Shown here piece after piece: positions 24,666-32,268 of a stretch of 46,869 bases of DNA. The notes below the pieces were generated by a model that was given only the letters and a program-made list of their open reading frames with translations, was not told where the DNA came from and did not search any database. Position numbers and translations under genes: made by a program. Location of the stretch: the NCBI GenBank assembly GCA_038852285.1, contig JAWCKG010000010.1, positions 1-46,869 on the forward strand, written 5' to 3'. Position 1 is the first letter of the stretch. Every line of letters starts with the position of its first letter. The stretch is from Candidatus Bathyarchaeia archaeon. Its GTDB lineage: Archaea > Thermoproteota > Bathyarchaeia > 40CM-2-53-6 > DTGE01.

Positions 24666-26075
24666 ATGTCGATGTTTAAAGATATGCCTGTCGACGTAGG
24701 CGTCATCTACGAAGGGGAGAGGATTAGGAAACCGGACATGCAGGTAGAGCTGGGAGGCCCAAAAGTTGACCATAAGTTTGAGCTAGTCAGGGTTAAAAAG
24801 CTGGAGGAAGTTAAAGACGGAGAGGTGCAAGTCATCGGCCCAGACTTAAACGAGCTGGAGGAAGGCGCCAGCTACCCCATCGGAATATACATAGAGGTAG
24901 CTGGGGAAAACCTTGAGGAAGACTTGGAGGGAATCATCGAGCGTAGAATTCATGAATACTGCAATTTCATCGAAGGATTTATGCACCTTAATCAACGATA
25001 CGACATATGGATGAGGCTGAGCAAAAAATCCTTCAAGAAAGGTTTAACCTCCTTCAAGCAGATCGGCAAGATCCTCGAACGACTTTATAAAAGCGAGCTC
25101 CCCATTGTGCAGAAAATACAGAGTACCTTCATAACGGATCCGGAGAAGGTTAGGGAGATGTGGGTCACCGCCAATGAGATCTACGAGAAAAGGGACTCTA
25201 GGGCGAGGGGGTTAAAAGACGAGGAGGTGGACTCTTTTTACGGTTGTACGCTCTGTCAGTCCTTCGCCCCCACCCATGTATGCGTCATCACACCTCAAAG
25301 ATACGCTAACTGCGGGGCCATCAGCTGGTTTGACGGAAGAGCCGCCTCCAGGGTTGACCCGAAGGGTCCAATATTCAAGATTGAAATAGGCGAGGTTTTG
25401 GACCCGGTGAAAGGCGAGTACTCAGGCGCCAACGACGCGGTGAAAAAGAAGTCCCTGGGCGAGATCCAGAGGGTCTGGCTTTACACGGCCTTCGGATACC
25501 CCCACACATCCTGCGGATGCTTCGAGGCAGCCGCCTTCTACATTCCAGAGGTCGATGGCCTAGGCATCGTCCACAGAGACTTTAAAGACGTAACCATCAA
25601 CGGTCTCCCCTTCTCCACAATCGCAGACTCCACGGCCGGAGGCAGGCAGGTAGATGGATTCCACGGGCTGTCCATCGAGTACATGAGGTCGCCGAAGTTT
25701 CTCATCGCCGACGGGGGGTGGAATCGAATCGTCTGGATGCCCAAAGAAGTGAAGGAGAGGGTGGGGGGCTTCATCCCAAAAGAATTACAAGATAAGATAC
25801 CAACCGAAGAAGATGTGAAAACCATAGAGGAGCTGAAAGCATACCTACAGGAAAAGCAGCATCCAGTGGTAGAGAGATGGAAGGAGATCCCAAAAGAGGT
25901 GACGGTTGAAGCGCCAGAGGCGGGAGGTCTTCCGGAGGAAGCCATAACGCTGACCCCGCTTGAGGGCCAAACCATCCCGCTAACCGTGGGAGGATTCAAA
26001 ATCGTTCTGAAGGACGCCAAGATCACGGCTAAGAGGGTAATCATAAAGAAAACTGGAGGTAAAAAAGCAGGTTGA
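24666..26075 (+). CDS. cdhC: Archaeal acetyl-CoA synthase beta subunit (CdhC, short form)
   Basis: The second A-cluster protein of the locus, 469 residues, the typical archaeal length without the AcsB N-terminal domain. It has C194, C197, C206, C216 and the CGC pair C283/C285, with the same spacing as the long form. The last 60 residues form the archaeal C-terminal extension (ITLTPLEGQTIPL and GGFKIVLKDAKIT), ending in a basic GGKKAG tail. ATG 24666 has GGAGGG eight bases upstream. The stop overlaps the cdhD start (TTGA). It forms the core of the archaeal cdhABCDE order. Confidence 0.96.
   Translation: MSMFKDMPVDVGVIYEGERIRKPDMQVELGGPKVDHKFELVRVKKLEEVKDGEVQVIGPDLNELEEGASYPIGIYIEVAGENLEEDLEGIIERRIHEYCNFIEGFMHLNQRYDIWMRLSKKSFKKGLTSFKQIGKILERLYKSELPIVQKIQSTFITDPEKVREMWVTANEIYEKRDSRARGLKDEEVDSFYGCTLCQSFAPTHVCVITPQRYANCGAISWFDGRAASRVDPKGPIFKIEIGEVLDPVKGEYSGANDAVKKKSLGEIQRVWLYTAFGYPHTSCGCFEAAAFYIPEVDGLGIVHRDFKDVTINGLPFSTIADSTAGGRQVDGFHGLSIEYMRSPKFLIADGGWNRIVWMPKEVKERVGGFIPKELQDKIPTEEDVKTIEELKAYLQEKQHPVVERWKEIPKEVTVEAPEAGGLPEEAITLTPLEGQTIPLTVGGFKIVLKDAKITAKRVIIKKTGGKKAG
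25221..25295 (+). repeat. 75-base segment shared with acsB (A-cluster coding)
   Basis: Counterpart of 20999-21073; 72 of 75 bases are identical and the three changes are silent. See the gene conversion finding. Confidence 0.8.
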
Positions 26076-27283
26076 GGGAGGAATCGAAAGAGAAAAATCC
26101 CCTAGAAGCCCTCGGACCCCGCATCTTAGAGCTTCTCTCAGACCTGGGGGAGCTGGAGCTTGAAGATGTCGAAATGGAGATAGGGGAGCTGGAGCTTGCC
26201 GTTCAACAGGCCCCCGTAACCGCTCTCCCAGCGGTTAAACCACCAACGGGGTTAAAGCCAAAACCTGAAACATTGTTGTTAGAGGCGTTTAAGCCACCTG
26301 TCATGGAGTATCCAGGCAAGATCGTCGAGGTGACCATAGGGGCCACCAAGTCCGAGGGAGGATCAAGGTTTAACTCCGTGACGATTGGAGGCGAAACCTC
26401 CCCTCCCTTCTACCTGTTTGAAACTCCACCACCTCATAGGCCAGCTGTGTCCATAGATGTCTTCGACATGAAGATTCACCTCGCTAGCGCGGTGAGGATG
26501 CATGTGGAAGACGTTATCGAGGATCCGGGTGAATGGGCTAAGCGGGCTGCGGAGAAGTGGGGAGCCGACGTCATAAACCTACACTTGATAAGCGTTGACC
26601 CATTGCTTAAAAATACAGCTCCAAGGGAAGCCTCTAAAACAGTGGAGGATGTTTTACAGGCTGTTAAGGTTCCATTAGCGGTAGGTGGATGCGGCGATCC
26701 TGAAAAGGACATAGCAGTGTTCAAGAGGGTTGCTGAGGACTTTAAAGGTGAACGTTTACTGTTCAACTCCGTCACCCTGGACATGAACTTGAAGGAGGCG
26801 GCGGAGTCCATCGTTTCAAACGGACACGTATTAATCGCCTTCACACCGATGGACATGGATAAGGCTAGGGAGCTGAACAGGAGGCTGTACGAATACGTGG
26901 AGAAGGATCGAATCGTGATCGACACCACCACAGCGGCCCTGGGATACGGGTTAGACTACGCCTTCACGATTATGGAGAGAACTAGGCTCGCGGGGTTGAT
27001 GGGCGACCCTGAGCTTCAACATCCCCTTTCCTCGGGTACGACCAACGCGTGGGCCGCAAGGGAGGCGTGGATGCAGATGGATCCCCAGTGGGGTCCAAGG
27101 GAGTTTCGCGGACCCTTATGGGAAACGGTGACGGCCACAGTCCTCCTACTAGCTGGGGTGGACTACTTCATGATGATGCATCCAGCGGCCGTGAAAACCT
27201 TGAAAACCCTCATAGAGGAGTTCTGCTCAGGGCTGAAGGGTCCGGATGAAAACTACCTCGACTGGCTAACATTGAAAACATAG
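26072..27283 (+). CDS. cdhD: Corrinoid iron-sulfur protein small subunit (CdhD)
   Basis: Delta subunit of the corrinoid methyl carrier that delivers the methyl group to acetyl-CoA synthase. The TIM-barrel core starts after an N-terminal acidic and Pro-rich linker (about residues 1-75). Family blocks are GGETSPPFYLFE, ADVINLHLISVDP, VPLAVGGCGDPEKD, LIAFTPMDMD, TTTAALGYGLDYAF and SGTTNAWAAREAWM. The TTG start at 26072 overlaps the cdhC stop, with GGAGGT upstream. Length of 403 is near the archaeal norm. The cdhE reading frame follows within 12 bases. Confidence 0.94.
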   Translation: MREESKEKNPLEALGPRILELLSDLGELELEDVEMEIGELELAVQQAPVTALPAVKPPTGLKPKPETLLLEAFKPPVMEYPGKIVEVTIGATKSEGGSRFNSVTIGGETSPPFYLFETPPPHRPAVSIDVFDMKIHLASAVRMHVEDVIEDPGEWAKRAAEKWGADVINLHLISVDPLLKNTAPREASKTVEDVLQAVKVPLAVGGCGDPEKDIAVFKRVAEDFKGERLLFNSVTLDMNLKEAAESIVSNGHVLIAFTPMDMDKARELNRRLYEYVEKDRIVIDTTTAALGYGLDYAFTIMERTRLAGLMGDPELQHPLSSGTTNAWAAREAWMQMDPQWGPREFRGPLWETVTATVLLLAGVDYFMMMHPAAVKTLKTLIEEFCSGLKGPDENYLDWLTLKT

Positions 27284-27289
27284 GAGGGG
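27283..27289 (+). promoter_or_regulatory. Ribosome binding site that points to an ACG start for cdhE
   Basis: GGAGGGG directly after the cdhD stop, six bases before the ACG at 27296. There is no ATG, GTG, TTG or CTG in the cdhE frame between the in-frame TAG at 27281 and the conserved cysteine motif. Confidence 0.6.
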
Positions 27290-27295
27290 AGTTAT

Positions 27296-28699
27296 ACGCC
27301 TAAAACAATCAGCCCAACCGAGATCTACAAGCATCTACCGCGCACGAATTGTAAGGAATGCGGCGAAGACAGCTGTATGGCATTCGCCACAAAGCTCGCC
27401 AACTGGGAGGCAAGCTTGGATAAATGTCCTCCCCTTCAGAAACCTGAATATAGGAATCGCCTTGGAACCCTTAACGAGATGCTGAAACCCCCTGTGCGAG
27501 AGGTTTCCTTAAAGTCGAAGACAAGAACCGTGAAAATTGGGGGGAAACTGGTCATGTACAGGCATGAGCTCACCTACTTCAACCCCACAGCCATCGCCAT
27601 AGATGTTCACGACGAGATGGATGATCAAATCCTCACCAGCCGGGTGAACGCGACCCAGGGGTTCAGCTACGAGTACATCGGGCAGAGGTTAAAGCTGGAT
27701 TTAATCGCCGTCCGCTCCACTTCCAACGACCCTAAAACCTTCGAGTTGACCGTTAAAAAGATAGTCGCCCAAACAGAGCTACCGCTGATCTTATGCAGCG
27801 AAAACCCAGACGTCTTAGAGGCGGGCATCGTCGCGACGGGCGGTGGAAAACCCCTCTTATACGCGGCGTCGAAACAGAACTGGAAGCAGATGGCGGAATT
27901 GGCGTTGATGTACGATTGCCCTTTAACGGTGACGTCTCCATTCGACTTGGAAGGCTTGAAAAGCCTCGTGAAGACGTTAAAGGAGTCAGGTGTTAGAGAA
28001 CTGGTCCTTGACCCAGGGGTGTCTTGGAAAACGCTTCCAGATACTGTCAACAACTTTACCATGATTAGGAGAGCGGCATGCAAGTTTGATGACGAGTTAA
28101 TGGGCCTGCCCATTCTAGGCGTACCAGCTCAAGTGTGGGTGGAGGAAGATGTGAAACCTGAGGTCTTGGCTTGGAGGGAGGTATGTCTCTCCTCGATGCT
28201 CATCACCAGATACGCTGACGCGTTGATCATGCACACCACGGAGGGCTGGGCCCTCCTACCCCTCGTCGTTTTAAGGCAAAACATGTACACGGATCCTAGA
28301 AAGCCCGTGGCAGTGGAGCCTGGTTTAAAGGTGTTCGGACAACCGAATGAGGCCTCACCGGTGTTGTTCACCACGAACTTCGCGTTAACCTACTATACAG
28401 TGGCCTCGGACATAGAGTCCGGTAAAGTAGACTGCTACCTTGTGGTGGTCGATACTGAAGGCCTATCAGTGGAGAGCGCCGTGGCGGGGAGGAAGCTGAC
28501 CGCTGACAAGGTGGCGGACTCCCTGAAGGAAACTGACGTGGAGAAGAAAGTAAAACACAAGACGTTGATAATACCCGGTCGAGCCGCTCGGATAAGCGGT
28601 GAGCTTGAAGAGCTCTCAGGATGGTCTGTGCTGGTTGGTCCAATGGATTCCTCGGGAATCCCAAAGTTCGTCCAGGAAAAGTGGGCTAACCGAGCCTAG
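27296..28699 (+). CDS. cdhE: Corrinoid iron-sulfur protein large subunit (CdhE), apparent ACG start
   Basis: Gamma subunit, carrying a [4Fe-4S] cluster, a TIM barrel and a C-terminal corrinoid-binding domain. Starting at ACG 27296 the protein reads PKTISPTEIYKHLPRTN and then the cluster motif C19-x2-C22-x4-C27-x16-C44, the usual CdhE N-terminus. The first canonical start, ATG 27377, lies inside this motif and would delete three cysteines. The corrinoid end is recognisable as SPVLFTTNFALTYYTVASDIE and a SGWSVLVGPMDSSGIP segment. Length is 467 residues. ACG initiation, or an ATG-to-ACG change or read error, are the options. The gene ends two bases from the opposite-strand cdhE2. Confidence 0.9.
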   Translation, partial: TPKTISPTEIYKHLPRTNCKECGEDSCMAFATKLANWEASLDKCPPLQKPEYRNRLGTLNEMLKPPVREVSLKSKTRTVKIGGKLVMYRHELTYFNPTAIAIDVHDEMDDQILTSRVNATQGFSYEYIGQRLKLDLIAVRSTSNDPKTFELTVKKIVAQTELPLILCSENPDVLEAGIVATGGGKPLLYAASKQNWKQMAELALMYDCPLTVTSPFDLEGLKSLVKTLKESGVRELVLDPGVSWKTLPDTVNNFTMIRRAACKFDDELMGLPILGVPAQVWVEEDVKPEVLAWREVCLSSMLITRYADALIMHTTEGWALLPLVVLRQNMYTDPRKPVAVEPGLKVFGQPNEASPVLFTTNFALTYYTVASDIESGKVDCYLVVVDTEGLSVESAVAGRKLTADKVADSLKETDVEKKVKHKTLIIPGRAARISGELEELSGWSVLVGPMDSSGIPKFVQEKWANRA

Positions 28700-28712
28700 C
28701 CTATGCCTCGGT
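28689..28712. terminator. Possible bidirectional transcript-end hairpin between cdhE and cdhE2
   Basis: ACCGAG (28689-28694) and CTCGGT (28707-28712) form an inverted repeat with a 12-base loop, and further imperfect pairing (GGG with CCC) flanks it. It spans both stop codons of the tail-to-tail genes. Archaeal termination usually uses T-tracts, and none is present here, so the function is uncertain. Confidence 0.3.
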
Positions 28713-30068
28713 AACCCCTAGTTTACGCAGGTAGGTAGGAAGCTCAGCTGAGTCTTCAGGGCCGATTAAAACCCTCCAACCAGAACCCTCCTCCACCTCT
28801 CCTTTCATCTTGGAAAAACCTCGGGGCAAGACGACCATCCGCTCCGAAACCTTGCCTTCAACCTCCTTCAACAATTTGGCGATTGATTCGCCGTCAACCA
28901 TCCCCCCGGCCACAGCGTTCTCCACCGACATGCCTTGGGAATCCACTACGAGCAGATAACAGCTCGCCTTCCCCGCTTGAAGGTCGCTGAAGACTAAGTA
29001 GTAGGTTAAAGCATAGTTGGTTGTAAGCACCACAGGTGAGTGAGAACCCGGTTTTCCCACCACGTATAGGCCAGGAGTAACCTTAGCGGGCTCCCGAGGG
29101 TTAGAGTAGTATCCCTGCCTTAACGCGTAAAGGGGCGCCATCGCTAACCAGTCCATCCAGCTTAACACAACAGCGTCTGCGTACCTTAAAACGCAAGCTG
29201 CGCCCGTCAGAGACTCCATCCAAACCGGGTCAAGGATGCTGCTTGAAAAGCCCTCGTGCTGGGCTGGGAATGCTAGAATGGGATGTTGAAAACCCGACAC
29301 CCCATGCTCTATGGCGGCGATCCTTATCTGAATCAAAGTGGAAACTAAACTTTTTAAACCGTTTCTGGGCGTCGGGTTTAAAACTACCTGGCATCCCTTG
29401 GATGAAGCCTTCTCAGAAAGACGATACAACTCACTAACGCTCCGTGAGGAAACGGCTATGGGACATTCTGCTCCACGGGAAACCTCAATATACTGCTCCA
29501 AAACGCCTCCGTGAGCGCCGCAAAGCACAGGCTTCAACTCAGCCAACGTATCTAAAGCCTCGTCTCCTATAGGGGAGGCGCAGGAAATCATCAGGGGTTT
29601 ACCCGCGTATTCGTCGACTTGTCGAAGCAGTTTGAGGGTTCGTTCATCTAGTTTCGAACACTTTAAGTATATGAAGTCTACTCCATAGGTTTCCCAGCCC
29701 ACCGTAAGCTTAAAATCCCCTATCCTCCGGATCTGCGAGAGCGTTTCGTCATGGTGGTTTTCAACTTCCACCTCTACGCCTAGGGCGGTGGGATGGTAAA
29801 ACCTGTGAATATGTCTGTGAAGCGATTTCTCACCTCCTATGCATAGGATCCTCCCCCTTCCGAAACATGCTTTTCTCACCGGCGGTGAGATGAGTTTGAG
29901 TAGTTCATCCTTATTCTTCCCGGTGAGGTGTGGGCATTCATCCAACTCTGCGGCGTCTTCCATGAGCTTTAAGGCGAACGCCATGCATGTGGGTACGTTG
30001 CACTCACCGCAGTTTCGACCTGGAAGGAGCCTGTACACGGTTATGGGTGAAGTTTTTTCCCCAGACAT
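28701..30068 (-). CDS. Second corrinoid iron-sulfur protein large subunit (CdhE2)
   Basis: A diverged paralogue of CdhE, 455 residues. It keeps the cluster motif (C20-x2-C23-x4-C28-x16-C45), the barrel, and the corrinoid-side blocks SPVVLTTNYALTYYLVFSDLQ and SGWRVLIGPEDSAELP, so it looks functional. Inserted or changed segments include CFGRGRILCIGGEKSLHRHIH and several extra cysteines. ATG 30068 with AAAGGTGA upstream is preferred over GTG 30077, whose GTGA would overlap the cdhD2 stop. Symbol left open; it pairs with cdhD2 and is transcribed against the main cdh operon. Confidence 0.85.
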   Translation of the reverse strand: MSGEKTSPITVYRLLPGRNCGECNVPTCMAFALKLMEDAAELDECPHLTGKNKDELLKLISPPVRKACFGRGRILCIGGEKSLHRHIHRFYHPTALGVEVEVENHHDETLSQIRRIGDFKLTVGWETYGVDFIYLKCSKLDERTLKLLRQVDEYAGKPLMISCASPIGDEALDTLAELKPVLCGAHGGVLEQYIEVSRGAECPIAVSSRSVSELYRLSEKASSKGCQVVLNPTPRNGLKSLVSTLIQIRIAAIEHGVSGFQHPILAFPAQHEGFSSSILDPVWMESLTGAACVLRYADAVVLSWMDWLAMAPLYALRQGYYSNPREPAKVTPGLYVVGKPGSHSPVVLTTNYALTYYLVFSDLQAGKASCYLLVVDSQGMSVENAVAGGMVDGESIAKLLKEVEGKVSERMVVLPRGFSKMKGEVEEGSGWRVLIGPEDSAELPTYLRKLGVTEA

Positions 30069-30073
30069 CGAGT

Positions 30074-31066
30074 TCACCTTTTGAAGGCTTCTCGCACCGC
30101 TTCCAAGGCTTTGGGGTGCATGATGGCTGTTAAATCAGACCCAGCTAGGGTTAAGATGGTCGCGGTGTGGGCCTCCCATAAGGCTCCCCTCACACGGGAG
30201 GGTGGTAGCTGAGGGTCTTCCATCCAAGCCTCTCGGGCTTTCCAGGAAGCGGGAGCAGCCCGCAGGGCTGCGATGGGGAATCGGGTTAGCTCATCGCCCT
30301 TCAACCCATCTAATCGAAGCTGCTCCAAGATGGATATGGAGTATTCTACGCCCAGCCCCAGGGAGGCCGTGGTGGGATCCATAAGGAGGCTATCCTCAGG
30401 TAGCCCAGCTTCGAGGAGCTTGGAGTTTAAGGTTCTCTGCGTTGTGGGGTCGCAGTCGGTTTCAGCCACCACCGCGTGGCCGTTTTGCAAAGCCGCCTTC
30501 ACTATGAGCCTATAGTTGTTCGTTAATGAGGCTGAGGCCAAGGCCCCCCTCCCATTCATCTTCACGGATAGGCGGTGGATTACCTGGCTGACCAGGTTTG
30601 AGTTTCCATCGACATCTAAGATTAGGGGTATGTCGCAGCTCTCTGAGACTTGCTCCACAACCCGTCCGGCCTGGGTTACCCACTCCTCCCAGCCTCCCTC
30701 CTTCACATCCAGCCTGAGGGAAATGGCGTCTGGATGAACCTCATCCATCTGCTTTAAAGCCCATTTGATCGGATCCTTGAGTTGATCCCCAAACTCGCGG
30801 ACTATGGGCTCAGGGTAGCGGTCGACCGTTTCAGCCACGCACAACGCCAACGCTGGCATGAAGGGCTGAGTTGAAAAGAGGGGAAGGGACCTAGCCCCTC
30901 CTAGGCTTAACTCTCCGCCTCCCTTAGCCTTTAACCTCACTTCGACGATAGGATGCTCGAACACCTGTTCGAAAACCTTGAGTTTAGGCCTTAAATACTC
31001 GTAGATGTCCTCCATAATACCTGCCCAAATGGTTGGAACGCCATCGAACCCTAAATACCCCTCCAC
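30074..31066 (-). CDS. Second corrinoid iron-sulfur protein small subunit (CdhD2)
   Basis: A diverged and shorter paralogue of CdhD, 330 versus 403 residues, without the N-terminal linker. Barrel blocks correspond: HPDAISLRLDV, DIPLILDVDGN, NGHAVVAETDCDPT, LMDPTTASLGLGVEYSI and APASWKAREAWM. The segment matching SPPFYLFE in CdhD is replaced by RSLPLFSTQPFM. The likely start is GTG 31066; an ATG at residue 18 is an alternative. With CdhE2 it forms a two-gene unit divergent from the CooC gene. Confidence 0.82.
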   Translation of the reverse strand: MEGYLGFDGVPTIWAGIMEDIYEYLRPKLKVFEQVFEHPIVEVRLKAKGGGELSLGGARSLPLFSTQPFMPALALCVAETVDRYPEPIVREFGDQLKDPIKWALKQMDEVHPDAISLRLDVKEGGWEEWVTQAGRVVEQVSESCDIPLILDVDGNSNLVSQVIHRLSVKMNGRGALASASLTNNYRLIVKAALQNGHAVVAETDCDPTTQRTLNSKLLEAGLPEDSLLMDPTTASLGLGVEYSISILEQLRLDGLKGDELTRFPIAALRAAPASWKAREAWMEDPQLPPSRVRGALWEAHTATILTLAGSDLTAIMHPKALEAVREAFKR

Positions 31067-31118
31067 TTTAAGATAAGTTTATCCACGGGCGAGTGTTGAA
31101 AATTAAGGAGGGATATTC
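31067..31118. promoter_or_regulatory. Divergent promoter region between cdhD2 and cooC
   Basis: Only 52 bases separate the starts of cdhD2 (minus) and cooC (plus), with A/T-rich tracts facing both ways (TTTAAGATAAG near 31073 and AAAATTAAGG near 31100) and AAGGAGGGA just before the cooC TTG. The two promoters must overlap, so the second corrinoid protein and the nickel ATPase are probably expressed together. Confidence 0.4.
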
Positions 31119-31898
31119 TTGTCTAATTCCAAGGTTATCTCGGTTTCAGGTAAAGGCGGGGTTGGAAAGACCACGGTGGTGGCCTTGATGCTTAGGAACT
31201 TCTTGGCTCAGGGTGGGCGATCCATTTTGGTAGTTGACGCTGATCCGTCAACAAACCTCCCCGACATTTTAGGCGTTCCTGTGGAGAAGACCGTTGGGAT
31301 GGTGACGGATGAGTTGAAAAGGGAGATCGCTAAGGGCTCCGTTTCTTCTACGATTTCGAAGGAAAGTGTCTTGGAGGCTAGGGTTTTCGAAGTGTTGGCT
31401 GAAACCCCTGAGTTCGACTTATTGGCCATGGGGCGGTCTGAAGGTGAAGGATGCTATTGCATGGTTAACCACATGCTTACCAAAGTGGTTGACGCCCTCT
31501 CAAAGAATTATGATTTAACCCTAATGGACATGGAAGCTGGGTTGGAGCATTTAAGTCGAAGAACGGACAGGGATGTTGACATCATGTTGATCGTCACCGA
31601 TCAGTCGAAGATGGGCCTCCAAACAGCGAAAAGGATCAAGGACCTGGCCAAGGAGGTTCACATAGAGTTTAAGGAGATGTACTTGATTGGAAACAGGTTT
31701 GAGGAAACCCTAACACCCTCCTTTCAGAGGGCCGCCGAAGCTCAGGGGCTCACCTTCCTCGGAGCTATACCGCCGGATCCCGATGTGTTAAAGTTTAGCG
31801 TGGAGGGAGTTTCGCTGCTAAGGCTGCCGCTCGAGAACCCCGCGGTAAAGAAGACAGGTGAATTGATGGGGAAAATGGGCCTACTGGACGCGTTGTAA
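31119..31898 (+). CDS. cooC: CooC-type nickel-insertion ATPase
   Basis: A 259-residue MinD/SIMIBI-class ATPase that matures nickel sites of CODH and/or acetyl-CoA synthase. The P-loop is GKGGVGKTT (residues 9-17) and VVDADPSTNL follows. The nickel-binding CxC motif is at C112 and C114, the same positions as in Rhodospirillum CooC. VTDQSKMGLQTAKRI and LIGNRF are further family blocks. TTG start with AAGGAGGGA five bases upstream. Located between the two corrinoid protein sets and the C1 branch, it could serve one or both of the A-clusters as well as the C-cluster. Confidence 0.9.
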   Translation: MSNSKVISVSGKGGVGKTTVVALMLRNFLAQGGRSILVVDADPSTNLPDILGVPVEKTVGMVTDELKREIAKGSVSSTISKESVLEARVFEVLAETPEFDLLAMGRSEGEGCYCMVNHMLTKVVDALSKNYDLTLMDMEAGLEHLSRRTDRDVDIMLIVTDQSKMGLQTAKRIKDLAKEVHIEFKEMYLIGNRFEETLTPSFQRAAEAQGLTFLGAIPPDPDVLKFSVEGVSLLRLPLENPAVKKTGELMGKMGLLDAL

Positions 31899-31910
31899 TC
31901 TTATGGTGAG

Positions 31911-32204
31911 CTATGTTCTTTCAATTCTGCTTTTAGCCATGGTTCCGGATGAAAGCTCGTAGGACAGCTCCTCCCAAGAGGTTGGGTGGAAGCTTAGCAT
32001 CGACTCTGTCTTCTTCACATAGGGCAGCCTCCTGATCCTCATGATCGTTTTGTCGATGGCTTCAGAATCCCCCTCCAGCACCACGACTAGGTCGAAGGCC
32101 CCATGTACAACATCCGCATAGACTATGCCTTCCACCGTGGCTAGATGAGCGAGAATGTCAGACTCCCGGCCTGGTTGAATGTCCACCAAAATATACGCTC
32201 TCAT
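31911..32204 (-). CDS. Stand-alone Lrp/AsnC ligand-binding (RAM) domain protein
   Basis: A 97-residue protein consisting only of the alpha-beta sandwich of Lrp regulators (AYILVDIQPG, a GIVYADVVHGAFDLVVVLEG block, RRLPYVKKTESML). There is no helix-turn-helix. Such orphans can bind amino acids or modulate full-length Lrp proteins. It is convergent with cooC and follows mch by about 60 bases on the same strand, so it may be the last gene of the fwd-mch transcript. Its ligand is unknown. Confidence 0.82.
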   Translation of the reverse strand: MRAYILVDIQPGRESDILAHLATVEGIVYADVVHGAFDLVVVLEGDSEAIDKTIMRIRRLPYVKKTESMLSFHPTSWEELSYELSSGTMAKSRIERT

Positions 32205-32268
32205 AGGTTAAACATGCCATTATTCAAGATTTAAATCTAACTATCTCATGTTTAGGATTCGCGAGCCT

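Noticed and set aside
24666-26075. Short CdhC as a truncated copy of the long AcsB
   Set aside because: Its length, start with a strong ribosome binding site and C-terminal extension match the normal archaeal subunit; it is not a fragment.
27377-27379. ATG 27377 as the start of cdhE
   Set aside because: It lies inside the conserved cluster motif and would remove three of four cysteines; the reading frame and family similarity extend upstream to 27296.
28701-31066. cdhE2/cdhD2 as decaying pseudogenes
   Set aside because: Both frames are intact, overlap in the usual way, and keep cluster and corrinoid-side motifs.
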